Assembly: GCA_963778075.1 (NCBI GenBank)
Contig: CAVZTJ010000016.1
Location: 372,001 to 436,000, forward strand
Direction: 5' to 3'
Origin: JASHPR01 sp963778075
GTDB lineage: Bacteria > Actinomycetota > Actinomycetes > Streptosporangiales > Streptosporangiaceae
DNA length: 64,000 nt
Under the pieces are notes generated by a model that saw nothing but the letters and a program-made list of their open reading frames with translations, was not told where the DNA came from and searched no databases. Shown in pieces: positions 39,630 through 48,559 of the stretch; position 1 is the first letter of the stretch; the number at the start of each line of letters is the position of its first letter. The translations under genes were made by a program, and so were the position numbers.

Positions 39630-40708
39630 CCCGGCACGGCCAGCCCGTGCGAGTTCTTGCCATCGGTGACCCGTTCATGCCGGCGAGCTACTTCGCCGAG
39701 GCGTTCGCGAACCTCGGGGACGCGGTGACCGTCACCACGATGCAGATCGACCGGACCGACGCCGAGCCGGCCAGGACCGAATCCGAGAAGCGCCTGAACG
39801 AGTACGCCGGGGACCCGGCCGAGGTCGCGGCGGCGGTCCCCGGCCACGACATCGTCGTGGTGCATGGCGCCCCGGTGAGCGCGGCGGCGCTGGACGCGGC
39901 CGCCCTGCGGCTGGTCTGCTGCGCCCGCGGCGGCCCGGTCAACGTCGACGTCGCGGCCGCTACCGAGCGGGGCATCCCGGTGGCGATCACCCCGGGCAAG
40001 AACGCTGAGGCCGTCGCGGAGCTGACGATCGCGTTCGCGCTGATGCTGATCCGCGGCGTGCCGCGGGCCAGCAGGCACATCGCTGACGGCGGCGCCGTTG
40101 CCGAGTCGAACTACGAGGGCGCGGAGTTTATCGGCCGGGAGGCGCCGGGCACCGTGCTCGGCCTGGTGGGCCTCGGCCACGTCGGGCGGCACGTCGCAAC
40201 CCGCGCGCTCGCGCTGGGCTTTGACGTGATCGCGCACGACCCGGTGACCCCAGACGGCGTGCCGGACGGGGTGCAGCTGGTCAGCCTGGAGGACCTGCTC
40301 GCGGGGGCGGACCTGGTCTCGCTGCACGCGCGGGCCACCGCGGCGAACTGGCACATGTTTTCCGCGGCGGCGTTCGCGGCGATGAAGCCGGGCGCGGGCT
40401 TCATCAACACCGCGCGCGAGTCGCTGGTGGACGAGGACTCGCTCGCCGACGCGGTGCGCTCCGGGCACCTAGCCGGCGCGGCGCTGGACGTCGTGGAACG
40501 GCCCGCCGGCGGCGGGCGGCATCCGCTGCTCGGCCTGCCGCCAGTGTTCATCACCCCGCACATCGGCGGCGCGACGCAGGAAACCCTGGACCGCGGCGCC
40601 CGCCAGGCCGCGGCCGCCGTGGCAGCGCTGCTGGCCGGCGGGCGCCCGGTCGCCGTGGCCAACCCCGAGGTCTTCGACCGAACCGACGCAAACCCCCGGA
40701 GGAAGTGA
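39626..40708 (+). CDS. D-2-hydroxyacid dehydrogenase family protein
   Basis: A 360-residue NAD-dependent 2-hydroxyacid dehydrogenase of the phosphoglycerate dehydrogenase type. The nucleotide-binding motif is L-V-G-L-G-H-V-G-R-H near 180, the substrate arginine lies in N-T-A-R-E, the glutamate in V-V-E-R-P and the catalytic histidine in T-P-H-I-G-G-A. GTG at 39626 follows GGAGG and overlaps the previous stop. In this operon it could oxidise a sugar-derived 2-hydroxy acid or reduce a 2-keto acid. Confidence 0.85.
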   Translation: MTRHGQPVRVLAIGDPFMPASYFAEAFANLGDAVTVTTMQIDRTDAEPARTESEKRLNEYAGDPAEVAAAVPGHDIVVVHGAPVSAAALDAAALRLVCCARGGPVNVDVAAATERGIPVAITPGKNAEAVAELTIAFALMLIRGVPRASRHIADGGAVAESNYEGAEFIGREAPGTVLGLVGLGHVGRHVATRALALGFDVIAHDPVTPDGVPDGVQLVSLEDLLAGADLVSLHARATAANWHMFSAAAFAAMKPGAGFINTARESLVDEDSLADAVRSGHLAGAALDVVERPAGGGRHPLLGLPPVFITPHIGGATQETLDRGARQAAAAVAALLAGGRPVAVANPEVFDRTDANPRRK

Positions 40709-40710
40709 TC

Positions 40711-41595
40711 ATGGCCGACAGCGACGACCTCACCGAGGCCGCGCGGTTCCAGTCCCAGGTGGCCGCGCGGCCGCAGGTGAACCAGCTCAAGGGTGCCGGG
40801 GCGCTGGACTGGGGCATGCAGAGCAGGCTGGCCCGGGTCTTCAACCCGGCCACCAACCGGGCCGTCATGCTGGCGATCGATCACGGCTACTTCCAGGGAC
40901 CGACCACCGGCCTGGAACGGGTGGACCTGTCGATCGTGCCGCTGCTGGGGTTCGCGGACGCGCTCATGACCACCCGCGGCATGGTGCGATCGACGATCCC
41001 GCCCACCAGCGGCGTGCCGATCGTGCTCCGCGCCAGCGGCGGCCCCAGCATCCTGAAGGAACTGTCCGATGAGCAGGTCGCCGTCGCCATGGACGACGCG
41101 GTCCGGCTGAACGCAGCGGCGGTCGCCGTGCAGGTCTTCATCGGTGGCGAGCACGAGACCCAGTCCGTGCAGAACATGACCCGCCTGGTCGACGAGGGCC
41201 AGCGGGCCGGGGTTCCGGTGCTCGCGGTCACCGCGGTCGGCCGGGAGCTCACCCGGGACGCGCGCTACTTGCGGCTCGCCGTCCGGATCTGCGCCGAACT
41301 CGGCGCTCACGTGGTGAAGACGTACTACTGCGACGACGGCTTCGACACCGTCACCGCGGCCTGCCCGGTGCCGGTCGTGATGGCGGGCGGCAAGAAGCTG
41401 CCCGAGCTGGACGCCCTGGCCATGGCGCACAACGCCATCGAGAACGGCGCGGCCGGCGTCGACATGGGCCGCAACATCTTTCAGAGCGACGACCCCGTCG
41501 CCATGATCCGCGCGATCCGCGCAGTGGTACACGAGTCAGCCAAGCCAGAGCACGCTTTCGAGGAGTTCGTACGGCCTGCCCTGCACGGCCATTAA
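40711..41595 (+). CDS. lsrF: LsrF-like thiolase/class I aldolase-fold protein
   Basis: A 294-residue DeoC/FbaB-type barrel with striking resemblance to E. coli LsrF. Shared stretches include G-A-L-D-W-G-M-Q-S-R-L, F-N-P, A-I-D-H-G-Y-F-Q-G-P-T-T-G-L-E-R, A-M-D-D-A-V-R-L-N, H-V-V-K-T-Y-Y (the Schiff-base lysine), A-G-G-K-K-L-P-E and G-V-D-M-G-R-N-I-F-Q-S-D. LsrF transfers an acetyl group from 3-hydroxy-2,4-pentanedione-5-phosphate to CoA in autoinducer-2 breakdown. Here no lsrK, lsrG or lsr transporter is present. The enzyme probably cleaves a related phosphorylated diketone or ketose made by the neighbouring enzymes. ATG follows GGAGGAAG. Confidence 0.87.
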   Translation: MADSDDLTEAARFQSQVAARPQVNQLKGAGALDWGMQSRLARVFNPATNRAVMLAIDHGYFQGPTTGLERVDLSIVPLLGFADALMTTRGMVRSTIPPTSGVPIVLRASGGPSILKELSDEQVAVAMDDAVRLNAAAVAVQVFIGGEHETQSVQNMTRLVDEGQRAGVPVLAVTAVGRELTRDARYLRLAVRICAELGAHVVKTYYCDDGFDTVTAACPVPVVMAGGKKLPELDALAMAHNAIENGAAGVDMGRNIFQSDDPVAMIRAIRAVVHESAKPEHAFEEFVRPALHGH

Positions 41596-41628
41596 AGCGG
41601 AGCAGTACCCCATCAAGGAGGCAAGACC

Positions 41629-43125
41629 ATGGCCGAATCCACGACGTCGGCGGGCGTGAGCCCTCCTGGCAGCGCGAGTCTTAAAAAGGGCGTGATCACC
41701 CTACCCGGGGTGCTGATGCAGTCCGTCACCAGCATCGCCCCGGCCATCGCCGGCATGTTCACCATCCCGTTCATCGTGCTGAACGCCGGGGTCGCCGCGC
41801 CGCTGGCCTACTTCGGCGCGTTCATCATCGCGCTGTTCCTCGGCTTCTCGCTGTCGCAGTTCAGCAGGCATCTGTCGTCGACCGGCAGCTACTACACGTT
41901 CGTGTCCCGGTCGCTGGGCGGACGATGGGGCTTCCTGGTCGCCTGGGTCTACCTGCTGTTCTATCCGGTGGTGATCGCGCAGGTCGGCTCGTTCATGGGG
42001 TCAACCCTGCAGTCGACGCTGAAGGCGGAGTACAACATCACCTTCGAGTGGTGGTGGTTCATGGTCTTCTTGATCCTCTTCGTCGGCTACACCGCCTGGC
42101 GCGGAGTCGAGTTGTCGGTGAGGTTGCTCATCATCCTTGGCATCTTCGAGGCGCTGACCGTCTTCGCCCTGGCCATCAACGGATTCGCCAGTCCCGGCCC
42201 CGGCGGGGTGAACCTCCACTGGCTGACGTTCAGCAACGCGCACGGCCTGTTCCTCGGCGTGGTCTTCGCGATCTTCGCGATCACCGGGTGGGACGCGGCC
42301 GCGCCGCTCGCGGAGGAGAGCGCCAACCCGAAGCGCACCGTTCCCCGGGCCGTGATGGGCTCGATCCTGATCATGGGCGTGTTCCTGGTCCTGGTTTCCT
42401 GGGGCCAGACCAGCGGCTGGGGCACCAACCATCTGACCTCGTTCGCCAGCTCGGCCCAGCTCCCGGCTTTCGTGCTGGGCCAGCGATTCTGGGGTGGCGC
42501 CTGGTGGATCGTGCTGCTCGCGCTGTTCAACTCCGCGATCGCGGTCTCGATCGCGTGCACGAACGCGTCAACCCGGTTCCTGTACGGCATGGCGCGCGCC
42601 AAGGCGCTGCCGTCCTTCCTGCTCAAGATCAATGACCGGTACCAGACGCCGACGAACGCGGTACTCACCCAGACCGGCATCAACGTGCTGCTCGGCCTGA
42701 TCCTGCCGCTGGTCATCGGCGTCGCAAACGTCTACAACGTGACCGGCACCTGGTTCACGTTCGCGCTGGCGTTCGTCTACATCGTCGCGAACGTCGGGCT
42801 CTACCTCTTCTACAAGCGGGAGCACGCGGACGAGTTCAGCGTGTGGAAGCACGTTGTGGTCCCGGCCGTCGGGAGCATCGCGCTCATCGTGGTGGTCTAC
42901 TACTCGGTCAACCCGCTGCCCGCGTGGCCCGTCTCGCTCGCGCCGTTCATCGTGCTGGGCTGGCTGGCGGTCGGCGTAGCCGTCGTGTTCACCGTGTACC
43001 GCGGCCGCCGGGCCGGCGACCTAAGGCTGGCCGGCATCGCCATGGGTGAGGCCGTCGAGGAAGCGATCGAGGAGCGCGCCTCCGTCACCCCTGGCGAACT
43101 CCCGCCGCCCGGCGAGGATCGCTAG
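41629..43125 (+). CDS. APC-superfamily permease
   Basis: A 498-residue integral membrane protein with about 12 predicted helices. The N-terminal helix pattern S-I-A-P-A-I-A-G, S-L-S-Q-F-S-R-H, then W-D-A-A-A-P-L-A-E-E-S-A-N-P near 225 and the region with C-T-N-A-S-T-R-F are typical of amino-acid-polyamine-organocation permeases. It is the last gene of the cluster, 33 bases after the LsrF-like gene and preceded by AAGGAGG. It is the likely importer of the pathway's substrate. APC proteins usually carry amino acids or related acids, which is a hint about the compound. Confidence 0.87.
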   Translation: MAESTTSAGVSPPGSASLKKGVITLPGVLMQSVTSIAPAIAGMFTIPFIVLNAGVAAPLAYFGAFIIALFLGFSLSQFSRHLSSTGSYYTFVSRSLGGRWGFLVAWVYLLFYPVVIAQVGSFMGSTLQSTLKAEYNITFEWWWFMVFLILFVGYTAWRGVELSVRLLIILGIFEALTVFALAINGFASPGPGGVNLHWLTFSNAHGLFLGVVFAIFAITGWDAAAPLAEESANPKRTVPRAVMGSILIMGVFLVLVSWGQTSGWGTNHLTSFASSAQLPAFVLGQRFWGGAWWIVLLALFNSAIAVSIACTNASTRFLYGMARAKALPSFLLKINDRYQTPTNAVLTQTGINVLLGLILPLVIGVANVYNVTGTWFTFALAFVYIVANVGLYLFYKREHADEFSVWKHVVVPAVGSIALIVVVYYSVNPLPAWPVSLAPFIVLGWLAVGVAVVFTVYRGRRAGDLRLAGIAMGEAVEEAIEERASVTPGELPPPGEDR

Positions 43126-43163
43126 CGGCTGGTCGGCCAGCCGCGACCGGCATCATCGGTTCA

Positions 43164-43191
43164 CTTTTGTCCGCAGGCTGGCGGACAAAAG
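43164..43191 (+). terminator. Perfect hairpin terminator after the permease
   Basis: CTTTTGTCCGC (43164-43174) and GCGGACAAAAG (43181-43191) are perfect 11-base arms around a 6-base loop. Both ends are A/T-rich, so it could work in both directions between the permease and the convergent gene ending at 43279. Confidence 0.8.
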
Positions 43192-43278
43192 CAAACCACT
43201 AAGGAGGCTGGCCGTAGCCGGGGCCTGCGGCTGGTCTTCGGGTGGTTGGGGCTGGTCAAGGTTGGATGGGCTAAATCG

Positions 43279-43770
43279 CTAACGCGACTCGCCTGAACCA
43301 GGCCCCTGAGGCTGGTCTCCGGGCGTCTGGCCATAACCCGGCTGACCGTAGTCCTGAGGCTGGCCGTAGCCCGGCTGACCGTAGCCCGGCTCACCGTAGC
43401 CCGGCTCACCGTAGCCCGGAGGCGCGCCGTAGCCCGGCGGCTGACCGTAACCCGGCTGCTGGCCATAGCCAGGCGGCTGCTGGCCATAGCCGGGCGGCGG
43501 CTGGCCGTAGGCCATGGGCCCGGCGTTCAGCCGGGAACGGTCGCGGAAGAACCGGACGACCATGAGGATCGGCAGGATGAACACGTAGAAGAAGAAAAAG
43601 TAGTGGCCGCCCTTGAAGAAGAGCAGAAGGTACAGGCCGTAGATGGTGAAGGCCGCTCCGAGGATGCCATTCCATATCCTCAGCGTCATGGTCCGGCGGC
43701 TGCCGATGCCGGCCATGACGAGCATCGCGACGCCACTGACGATGAGGAACAGCACGTAGATGTGGAACAC
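43279..43770 (-). CDS. Small membrane protein with Gly-Tyr-Gln-Pro repeat tail
   Basis: About 163 residues from GTG 43770. Residues 1-75 hold three hydrophobic spans, the last two separated by a short aromatic stretch (K-G-G-H-Y-F-F-F-F-Y). After a basic R-F-F-R-D-R-S-R comes a tail of P-G-Y-G-Q/E-P units, about 12 copies. Such tails are common on actinobacterial membrane proteins and are disordered. No function can be given. A further repeat-like unit continues after the stop (43203-43225), suggesting the tail was once longer. Confidence 0.65.
   Translation of the reverse strand: MFHIYVLFLIVSGVAMLVMAGIGSRRTMTLRIWNGILGAAFTIYGLYLLLFFKGGHYFFFFYVFILPILMVVRFFRDRSRLNAGPMAYGQPPPGYGQQPPGYGQQPGYGQPPGYGAPPGYGEPGYGEPGYGQPGYGQPQDYGQPGYGQTPGDQPQGPGSGESR
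43296..43510 (-). repeat. Short tandem repeat encoding P-G-Y-G-Q/E
   Basis: Repeats of 9 to 18 bases around CCGTAGCCCGGCT (plus-strand sense) encode the repeat tail of the membrane protein. Several copies are identical at DNA level, so the array is prone to expansion or loss. Confidence 0.8.
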
Positions 43771-43925
43771 GTCGGCACCCCGCTGTCTCTGCGTCCCTCC
43801 CGTGGCTCGGAAGGTAAGGCATTGGAACACACGGCAGGGGACGCAGCAGGTCTATTTGCTCAAATGATGCCATCATGCGCGGGTGGGCGGACGGCGACAG
43901 CGACAGCGGACCGGGCGGCCCTCCG

Positions 43926-45014
43926 CTAGGCGAGGGCCGGCTCGTCAGCGTCCGGCTCCTCGGCTTCTGGCTCGCTCTCCGGCAGCAAGCGCTGGCTCTT
44001 CCTGCGGGCCCGGTACGCGATCGTCCCCACGCTGACCCAGCCCACGGCGATCGAGAGCCAGAAGCTGACCAGGCGGTAGGCGAGCGCCGCCGAGATCGCG
44101 GGAATGCGGGCGACGCCGTATGCGGACAGGATGACGGCGAGGCTGCCCTCGACGATGCCGAGCCCGCCGGGAACGATCGGCAGCGCGCTGGCGGCCTGAG
44201 CGGCACCGTACGCCAGCAGCACGCCGCCCCACGGAACCCTGGCGTGAATGGCGCCGAAGCTGCAGATCAGGCACAGGAAATCGCACGCCCACACGCCGAC
44301 CGCAATGACCACGACCGTGACCGTCGACCGCGCGTCCAGCGGGATCTCCCGCATCCGCGCGAGCGCCGCGTCGATGCGCACGCAGCGGTCCTCCCGAGGG
44401 TGCCCGGTGAGGCGCTGCGCGGCGCGCACCGCCGCGCCGACCAGCCGCAGCACCAGGTCCCGGCGGACCAGAACCGCCAGCCCGCCGATGACAATGACGG
44501 CGCCGACCGCGGCGACCCCGGCGCTGCCCACGCTGGCGCTGGCGAGCATGGCCACGAGCATGCCGACCAGCAACAGCAGCGCCATGCTGACCGCCTGCGC
44601 GATCAGCACCGTGAAGACGCACCACCCGGCGCTGGCTTCGCTCGCGCCGCGCTGCCGGTAGTACCGGTACCGGTAGACGCAGGACAGGGCGGGACCGGCC
44701 GGCACGGTGTTCGCGATGGCCTCGTTGGCCAGGCTGAGCGCCACCAGGCCGGGCAGCGGCATGCGCGTGCCCGCGGCATGCAGCACGCGGTGCTGCAGCA
44801 GGCCGAAGCCAGCCAGCGACATGCCCTCGGCCAGCACTGAGGCAACGATCCAGCCGACGGCGAGGTGATGGAACTCGTGCCGCGCGGCGACGAGATCACC
44901 CCGCTGGCGCAGCAGTATGACCAGAACGGCGACGCCCAGTGCCACGCCGATTACGTAGCGGGCTATGGTTCCCGCGCCGCGCCCAGGTTTGGGCGCCGCG
45001 AGATCATAGGCCAC
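43926..45014 (-). CDS. YbhN/UPF0104-family membrane protein (LPG synthase transmembrane-domain type)
   Basis: A 362-residue polytopic protein with about eight membrane helices. The E-A-I-A-N-T-V-P-A-G-P-A segment near 98 and P-I-V-P-G-G-L-G-I-V-E-G-S-L near 288 are the hallmark of the lysylphosphatidylglycerol synthetase TM-domain/YbhN family. No catalytic aminoacyl-transfer domain is attached, so it is probably a flippase-like or unknown-function relative. It ends in an acidic tail (E-P-E-A-E-E-P-D-A-D-E-P). Confidence 0.82.
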   Translation of the reverse strand: MAYDLAAPKPGRGAGTIARYVIGVALGVAVLVILLRQRGDLVAARHEFHHLAVGWIVASVLAEGMSLAGFGLLQHRVLHAAGTRMPLPGLVALSLANEAIANTVPAGPALSCVYRYRYYRQRGASEASAGWCVFTVLIAQAVSMALLLLVGMLVAMLASASVGSAGVAAVGAVIVIGGLAVLVRRDLVLRLVGAAVRAAQRLTGHPREDRCVRIDAALARMREIPLDARSTVTVVVIAVGVWACDFLCLICSFGAIHARVPWGGVLLAYGAAQAASALPIVPGGLGIVEGSLAVILSAYGVARIPAISAALAYRLVSFWLSIAVGWVSVGTIAYRARRKSQRLLPESEPEAEEPDADEPALA

Positions 45015-45036
45015 AGATTCAAATTAACCACCGCTG

Positions 45037-45237
45037 GTGGGAAAACGCGATGAAAACCTTGTAAGGGGCCGTTACGCGACGCTCACCTGCGGCTACGAGT
45101 GGGGGCCAGCGATCGGCACCGGCTACACCGCGCCGTTCCCGTTCCGCGGCACGATCCGCAGCGCCCGGGTGGAGACGCGCGGCCCGGTCGTCCGCGACCC
45201 GCTGGCCGAGCTCGAGGCCATCCTGTCCGAGCAGTGA
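45037..45237 (+). pseudogene. C-terminal remnant of an arylsulfatase
   Basis: A 66-codon frame whose last 50 residues match the end of actinobacterial arylsulfatases: L-T-C-G-Y-E-W-G-P-A-I-G, Y-T-A-P-F-P-F-R-G-T-I-R-S-A-R-V and D-P-L-A-E-L-E-A-I-L-S-E-Q. The whole catalytic part, including the formylglycine site, is missing. A GTG at 45037 is available but the piece is too short to fold as an enzyme. Confidence 0.6.
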
Positions 45238-45283
45238 CCAGGCGCTTTTGACAGCGGCGCGGCGCCGATGAACCCAGGCGCCA

Positions 45284-46372
45284 CTACTGCACCTCGGCGG
45301 GCAGCACCGTGGCCAGGCCGCTGGACCTGCCGACGATCGCCAGGTGGCGCAGCGCCTGGGCGTAGGAGCCGACGAGGCTGGCCTCGCAGTACGGGAGCCC
45401 GTGCTGCCGGCAGAACTCCATGATCAGAGGCTGGGAGCGGCGCAGGGCGGGACGCGGCATCGACGGGAACAGGTGGTGCTCGATCTGGTAGTTAAGGCCG
45501 CCGAGGGCGAGGTCGGTGAGCCAGCCACCTCGGACGTTACGGGAGGTGAGCACCTGCCGGCGTAGGAAGTCGCTGCGATCGTCTGGGCTCAGGATCGGCA
45601 TGCCCTTGTGGTTCGGGGCGAAGGCGGCGCCCAGATACACGCCGAACACCCCCTGCTGAACAAGGATGAACACGATGGCCTTCACCGGTGACAGCACCAG
45701 GAACACCGCAGTGAGGTAGCCAACGAAGTGGATACCGAGCAGGGCCGCCTCCGCTGGCCTGGTACCGGAATCCCGGCTGGCCAGCGAGCGTACGCCCGCG
45801 ACGTGCACGCTGAGCGCCTCGCCGATCAGCATGGGGAAGAACAGGTATGCCTGGTAGCGGAACACCACACGGGACCAGCCCCGGCTCGCGCGCGCCTGTG
45901 TTTCGGTGAACGCCAGCACGCGCATCCCGATGTCCGGATCCGCTCCCTCGGTGTTGGGGTGGGCGTGATGGCGGTTGTGCTTGTCAACCCACCATCCGTA
46001 GCTGAGCCCGATACCCAGATTGCCGAGCAGCACGCCGAGGATGCGGCTGACCCGCCGGGAGCCGGAGATCTGCCGGTGCCCGGCGTCGTGGCCGAGAAAC
46101 CCGAGCTGGGTAAACATGACGCCCAGGAACACGGCTACCGCGAGCTGCCACCAAGAGTCACCCACCAGCACGAAGGCGCCCCAGCCGGCCGCCAGCAGGG
46201 CAACTACGACCGCGATCCGCCAGGTGTAGCTCCAGCGCCGCCGTTCCAGCAGCCCGGCCTGCTTCACCTGACGGGACAGCCCGGCGTAGTCGGACCCGCG
46301 TCGCGGCTGCGGTGGCGCCGACGCCACCTGGGACGGCGCGGTCGTGGAACCCGCTTCTTGCTGGTCTGGCAT
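45284..46372 (-). CDS. Membrane fatty-acid desaturase
   Basis: A 362-residue acyl-lipid desaturase with the three histidine boxes: G-H-D-A-G-H near 93, H-N-R-H-H near 132 and Q-I-E-H-H near 295. Four to six membrane segments lie between them. The Q-x-x-H-H third box is typical of front-end-type desaturases such as the mycobacterial linoleoyl-CoA-type enzymes. No fused cytochrome b5 domain is present. It stands alone with no reductase gene nearby. Confidence 0.88.
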   Translation of the reverse strand: MPDQQEAGSTTAPSQVASAPPQPRRGSDYAGLSRQVKQAGLLERRRWSYTWRIAVVVALLAAGWGAFVLVGDSWWQLAVAVFLGVMFTQLGFLGHDAGHRQISGSRRVSRILGVLLGNLGIGLSYGWWVDKHNRHHAHPNTEGADPDIGMRVLAFTETQARASRGWSRVVFRYQAYLFFPMLIGEALSVHVAGVRSLASRDSGTRPAEAALLGIHFVGYLTAVFLVLSPVKAIVFILVQQGVFGVYLGAAFAPNHKGMPILSPDDRSDFLRRQVLTSRNVRGGWLTDLALGGLNYQIEHHLFPSMPRPALRRSQPLIMEFCRQHGLPYCEASLVGSYAQALRHLAIVGRSSGLATVLPAEVQ

Positions 46373-46573
46373 CGAACCGCTCCCGGAGGCACATCGTTGG
46401 CTGGGCAGGTAGATGTGCCGCCAGGGTCTTGAGCGGCCTTCGTCCAGTCTAGACGTCCCAGCTGATCACGGGTTTAACGGAGTCTGTATGCGGGCCGTGG
46501 GGTTGGTGATGATAAGGACAGCGTGGGGGCATCCCGCCCGGGCAGTAACTGGCGGGCGCGAGAGCATAGAGGG

Positions 46574-47431
46574 ATGGAGGTGCGCCGGGGGGACGGCAGC
46601 GTGATCGCCGTCGAGGTTGCTGGGAAGCCGGACGGGGTGCCTGTTCTGCTGTGCCACGGGCTGGCCGACTCGCGCCTGTCGGCACACCAGTTCGCCCACG
46701 TCGCTGCCGAACTGGGCTTGCGTGTGATCGCGCCGGACCGGCCTGGATCCGGAGGGAGCGATCCCGGCCGGCTGCACAGGCTCGCGGACTGGGCGCAGGA
46801 CGCGGAGCTTGTTCTCGACGCCATGCGGGTCGAATCCGCGGCCGTGGCGGGCATCTCGGCTGGCGGCCCGTTCGCGGCGGCGTGCGCGGCCACGATTCCC
46901 GGCCGCGTCCGCAGCCTGACCCTCATTTCGGCGCTGGGCCCCCCGGTCTGGCCGATCGGCGGGATGGCGACCGGCGAGAGGCTGTCTCTCGAGGTGGCCA
47001 GGCGTGCTCCCGTCTTCGGCGGCTGGTTCCTCGGCCGGCTCGCCGCGCTGGCCCGCACCAACCCGCGGATGTTCCTGCGCCTCGCGACCAGCGAGCTGCC
47101 CGGCGCCGACCGCCGGGCGCTCGGCGAGCCCGGCATGCGTGACGCCTTCCTCGCCAACTACACCGAGGCGTTCCGCCGCGGCACCCAGGGCGTCGCCCAG
47201 GACCTGCGGCTGCTGAGCCAGCCCTGGGGTTTCCAGCTCGCCGCGGTCAGCGTGCCGACCTCGGTTCACCACGGGGAGGCGGATACCACGGTCCCGCCCG
47301 AGCACGCCCGGCTGTACGCCGAGGCGATACCGGGCGCACAACTTCACCTGCATCCCGGTCACGGGCACTTCTCGATCCTGACGGCCGCCCGGGAGATGCT
47401 CGCCCCGATCCGCGGGCAGCAGCATGGGTGA
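46574..47431 (+). CDS. Alpha/beta hydrolase
   Basis: A 285-residue alpha/beta hydrolase. L-C-H-G-L-A-D-S forms the oxyanion region, G-I-S-A-G-G-P the nucleophile elbow (Ser near 96), H-G-E-A-D-T-T-V-P the acid loop and H-P-G-H-G-H-F the histidine. The lid region is long and helical. It overlaps the Rieske-domain gene by 8 bases, so the two are co-expressed and may act on one substrate. Specificity is unknown. Confidence 0.85.
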   Translation: MEVRRGDGSVIAVEVAGKPDGVPVLLCHGLADSRLSAHQFAHVAAELGLRVIAPDRPGSGGSDPGRLHRLADWAQDAELVLDAMRVESAAVAGISAGGPFAAACAATIPGRVRSLTLISALGPPVWPIGGMATGERLSLEVARRAPVFGGWFLGRLAALARTNPRMFLRLATSELPGADRRALGEPGMRDAFLANYTEAFRRGTQGVAQDLRLLSQPWGFQLAAVSVPTSVHHGEADTTVPPEHARLYAEAIPGAQLHLHPGHGHFSILTAAREMLAPIRGQQHG

Positions 47432-48494
47432 TGATTCCGCAGGCCGCAGCGTGGGTGATTATAGGGACATGTCGGCTACGGAGTTCACGAATGCGCACCC
47501 GGCTCTGGCGGAGTTCTGGCATCCGGTGGCGCTGTCCTGCGACCTCGGCGAGGAGCCGGTTCCCGTCCGGCTGGCCGGCCAGGGCTGGGCACTGGCCCGC
47601 ATCGACGGCGGCCTTGTGGCGTTCGCCGACGCCTGCCCGCACCGGCGGGCGCGGCTGTCGGCCGGGTCCGTCAGCGACGGCACGCTCCAGTGCATGTATC
47701 ACGGATGGCGATTCGCTGCCGATGGCCGGTGCGTCGACATCCCGGCACTCGGCGACGCCGCGCAGATCCCGGCGCGCGCCGCGCTGCACCGCGCGGCCGA
47801 GGTCACCGAGCATGATGGCCTGGTGTGGCTGGCTCCGCTGCCGCCGCGCGCTGCGCTACCGGAACTGGCGCCGTGCGGGACGCTCGAGGGCGAGGGCGTC
47901 GCCACCGTGCGGCTGCCGGTCCTGCGGGTCGAGGCCAACGCCGCGATGCTGATCGACAACTTTCTCGACGAGGCGCACCTGCCGTTCGTGCACGCTGCCA
48001 CGATCGGCGGCGCGGGCCCGGAAACCATTCCGCGGGCGGACGTGACACGCCACGGCCTGTCGTTCGCCGCGGTTCGCGAGCACACCTTCACCAACCTCAC
48101 CGACCCGGCCGTCCGCGACGGTTCCCGGCCCGCGGTCCAGCGCCGCCGGATGACCTACCGGTATCAGGCGCCGCTGGCGGCAACCCTGCTCCTGGAGTTC
48201 CTCGACGCCGGAGGGTGGCAGTTCCTGACGTTCGTCGTCACGCCCGAGGACGAGCGGACCTGCGCCGTGTACCAGACCGTGACCGGTCCTGGCCTGGCCG
48301 ACCCGGAACAAGCGGACAGCGCGGCGAAGTACGAGATGACGATCTTCGAGGAGGACCTGGACCTGCAGCGGCGGGCGCTGTCTGGCCTGGAGTTCCCGCT
48401 CGACCCAGCGGCCGAGCTGCACACCAGGGCCGACCGGGTCTCGGTGGAGTTCCGCCGGGTGCTCGCCTCCGCCGTCGGCGCCCCGGCAGCCTAG
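47424..48494 (+). CDS. Rieske non-haem iron oxygenase, alpha subunit
   Basis: A 356-residue oxygenase. The Rieske 2Fe-2S ligands are A-C-P-H-R near 73 and C-M-Y-H-G-W near 93. The mononuclear iron site is D-N-F-L-D-E-A-H-L-P-F-V-H near 180. These monooxygenase components (vanillate-demethylase/KshA-like class) need a separate reductase, which is not nearby. ATG at 47424 overlaps the hydrolase gene; an ATG at 47469 beginning M-S-A-T-E-F is an alternative. A steroid or aromatic substrate would fit the region. Confidence 0.85.
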   Translation: MGDDSAGRSVGDYRDMSATEFTNAHPALAEFWHPVALSCDLGEEPVPVRLAGQGWALARIDGGLVAFADACPHRRARLSAGSVSDGTLQCMYHGWRFAADGRCVDIPALGDAAQIPARAALHRAAEVTEHDGLVWLAPLPPRAALPELAPCGTLEGEGVATVRLPVLRVEANAAMLIDNFLDEAHLPFVHAATIGGAGPETIPRADVTRHGLSFAAVREHTFTNLTDPAVRDGSRPAVQRRRMTYRYQAPLAATLLLEFLDAGGWQFLTFVVTPEDERTCAVYQTVTGPGLADPEQADSAAKYEMTIFEEDLDLQRRALSGLEFPLDPAAELHTRADRVSVEFRRVLASAVGAPAA

Positions 48495-48559
48495 CGGCCA
48501 GGACGCTCGACCCCTATTAGCCGCAGCCACCGTACCCGGAGCGGGCCGGCAGTAAGAGA

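Noticed and set aside
40711..41595. Ordinary class I fructose-bisphosphate aldolase
   Set aside because: The fold is shared, but long matching segments with LsrF (D-W-G-M-Q-S-R, D-H-G-Y-F-Q-G-P-T-T-G) are specific to that group.
43296..43510. Possible CRISPR-like repeat array
   Set aside because: Repeats are short, contiguous and in frame, encoding a P-G-Y-G-Q tail; there are no unique spacers and no cas genes.
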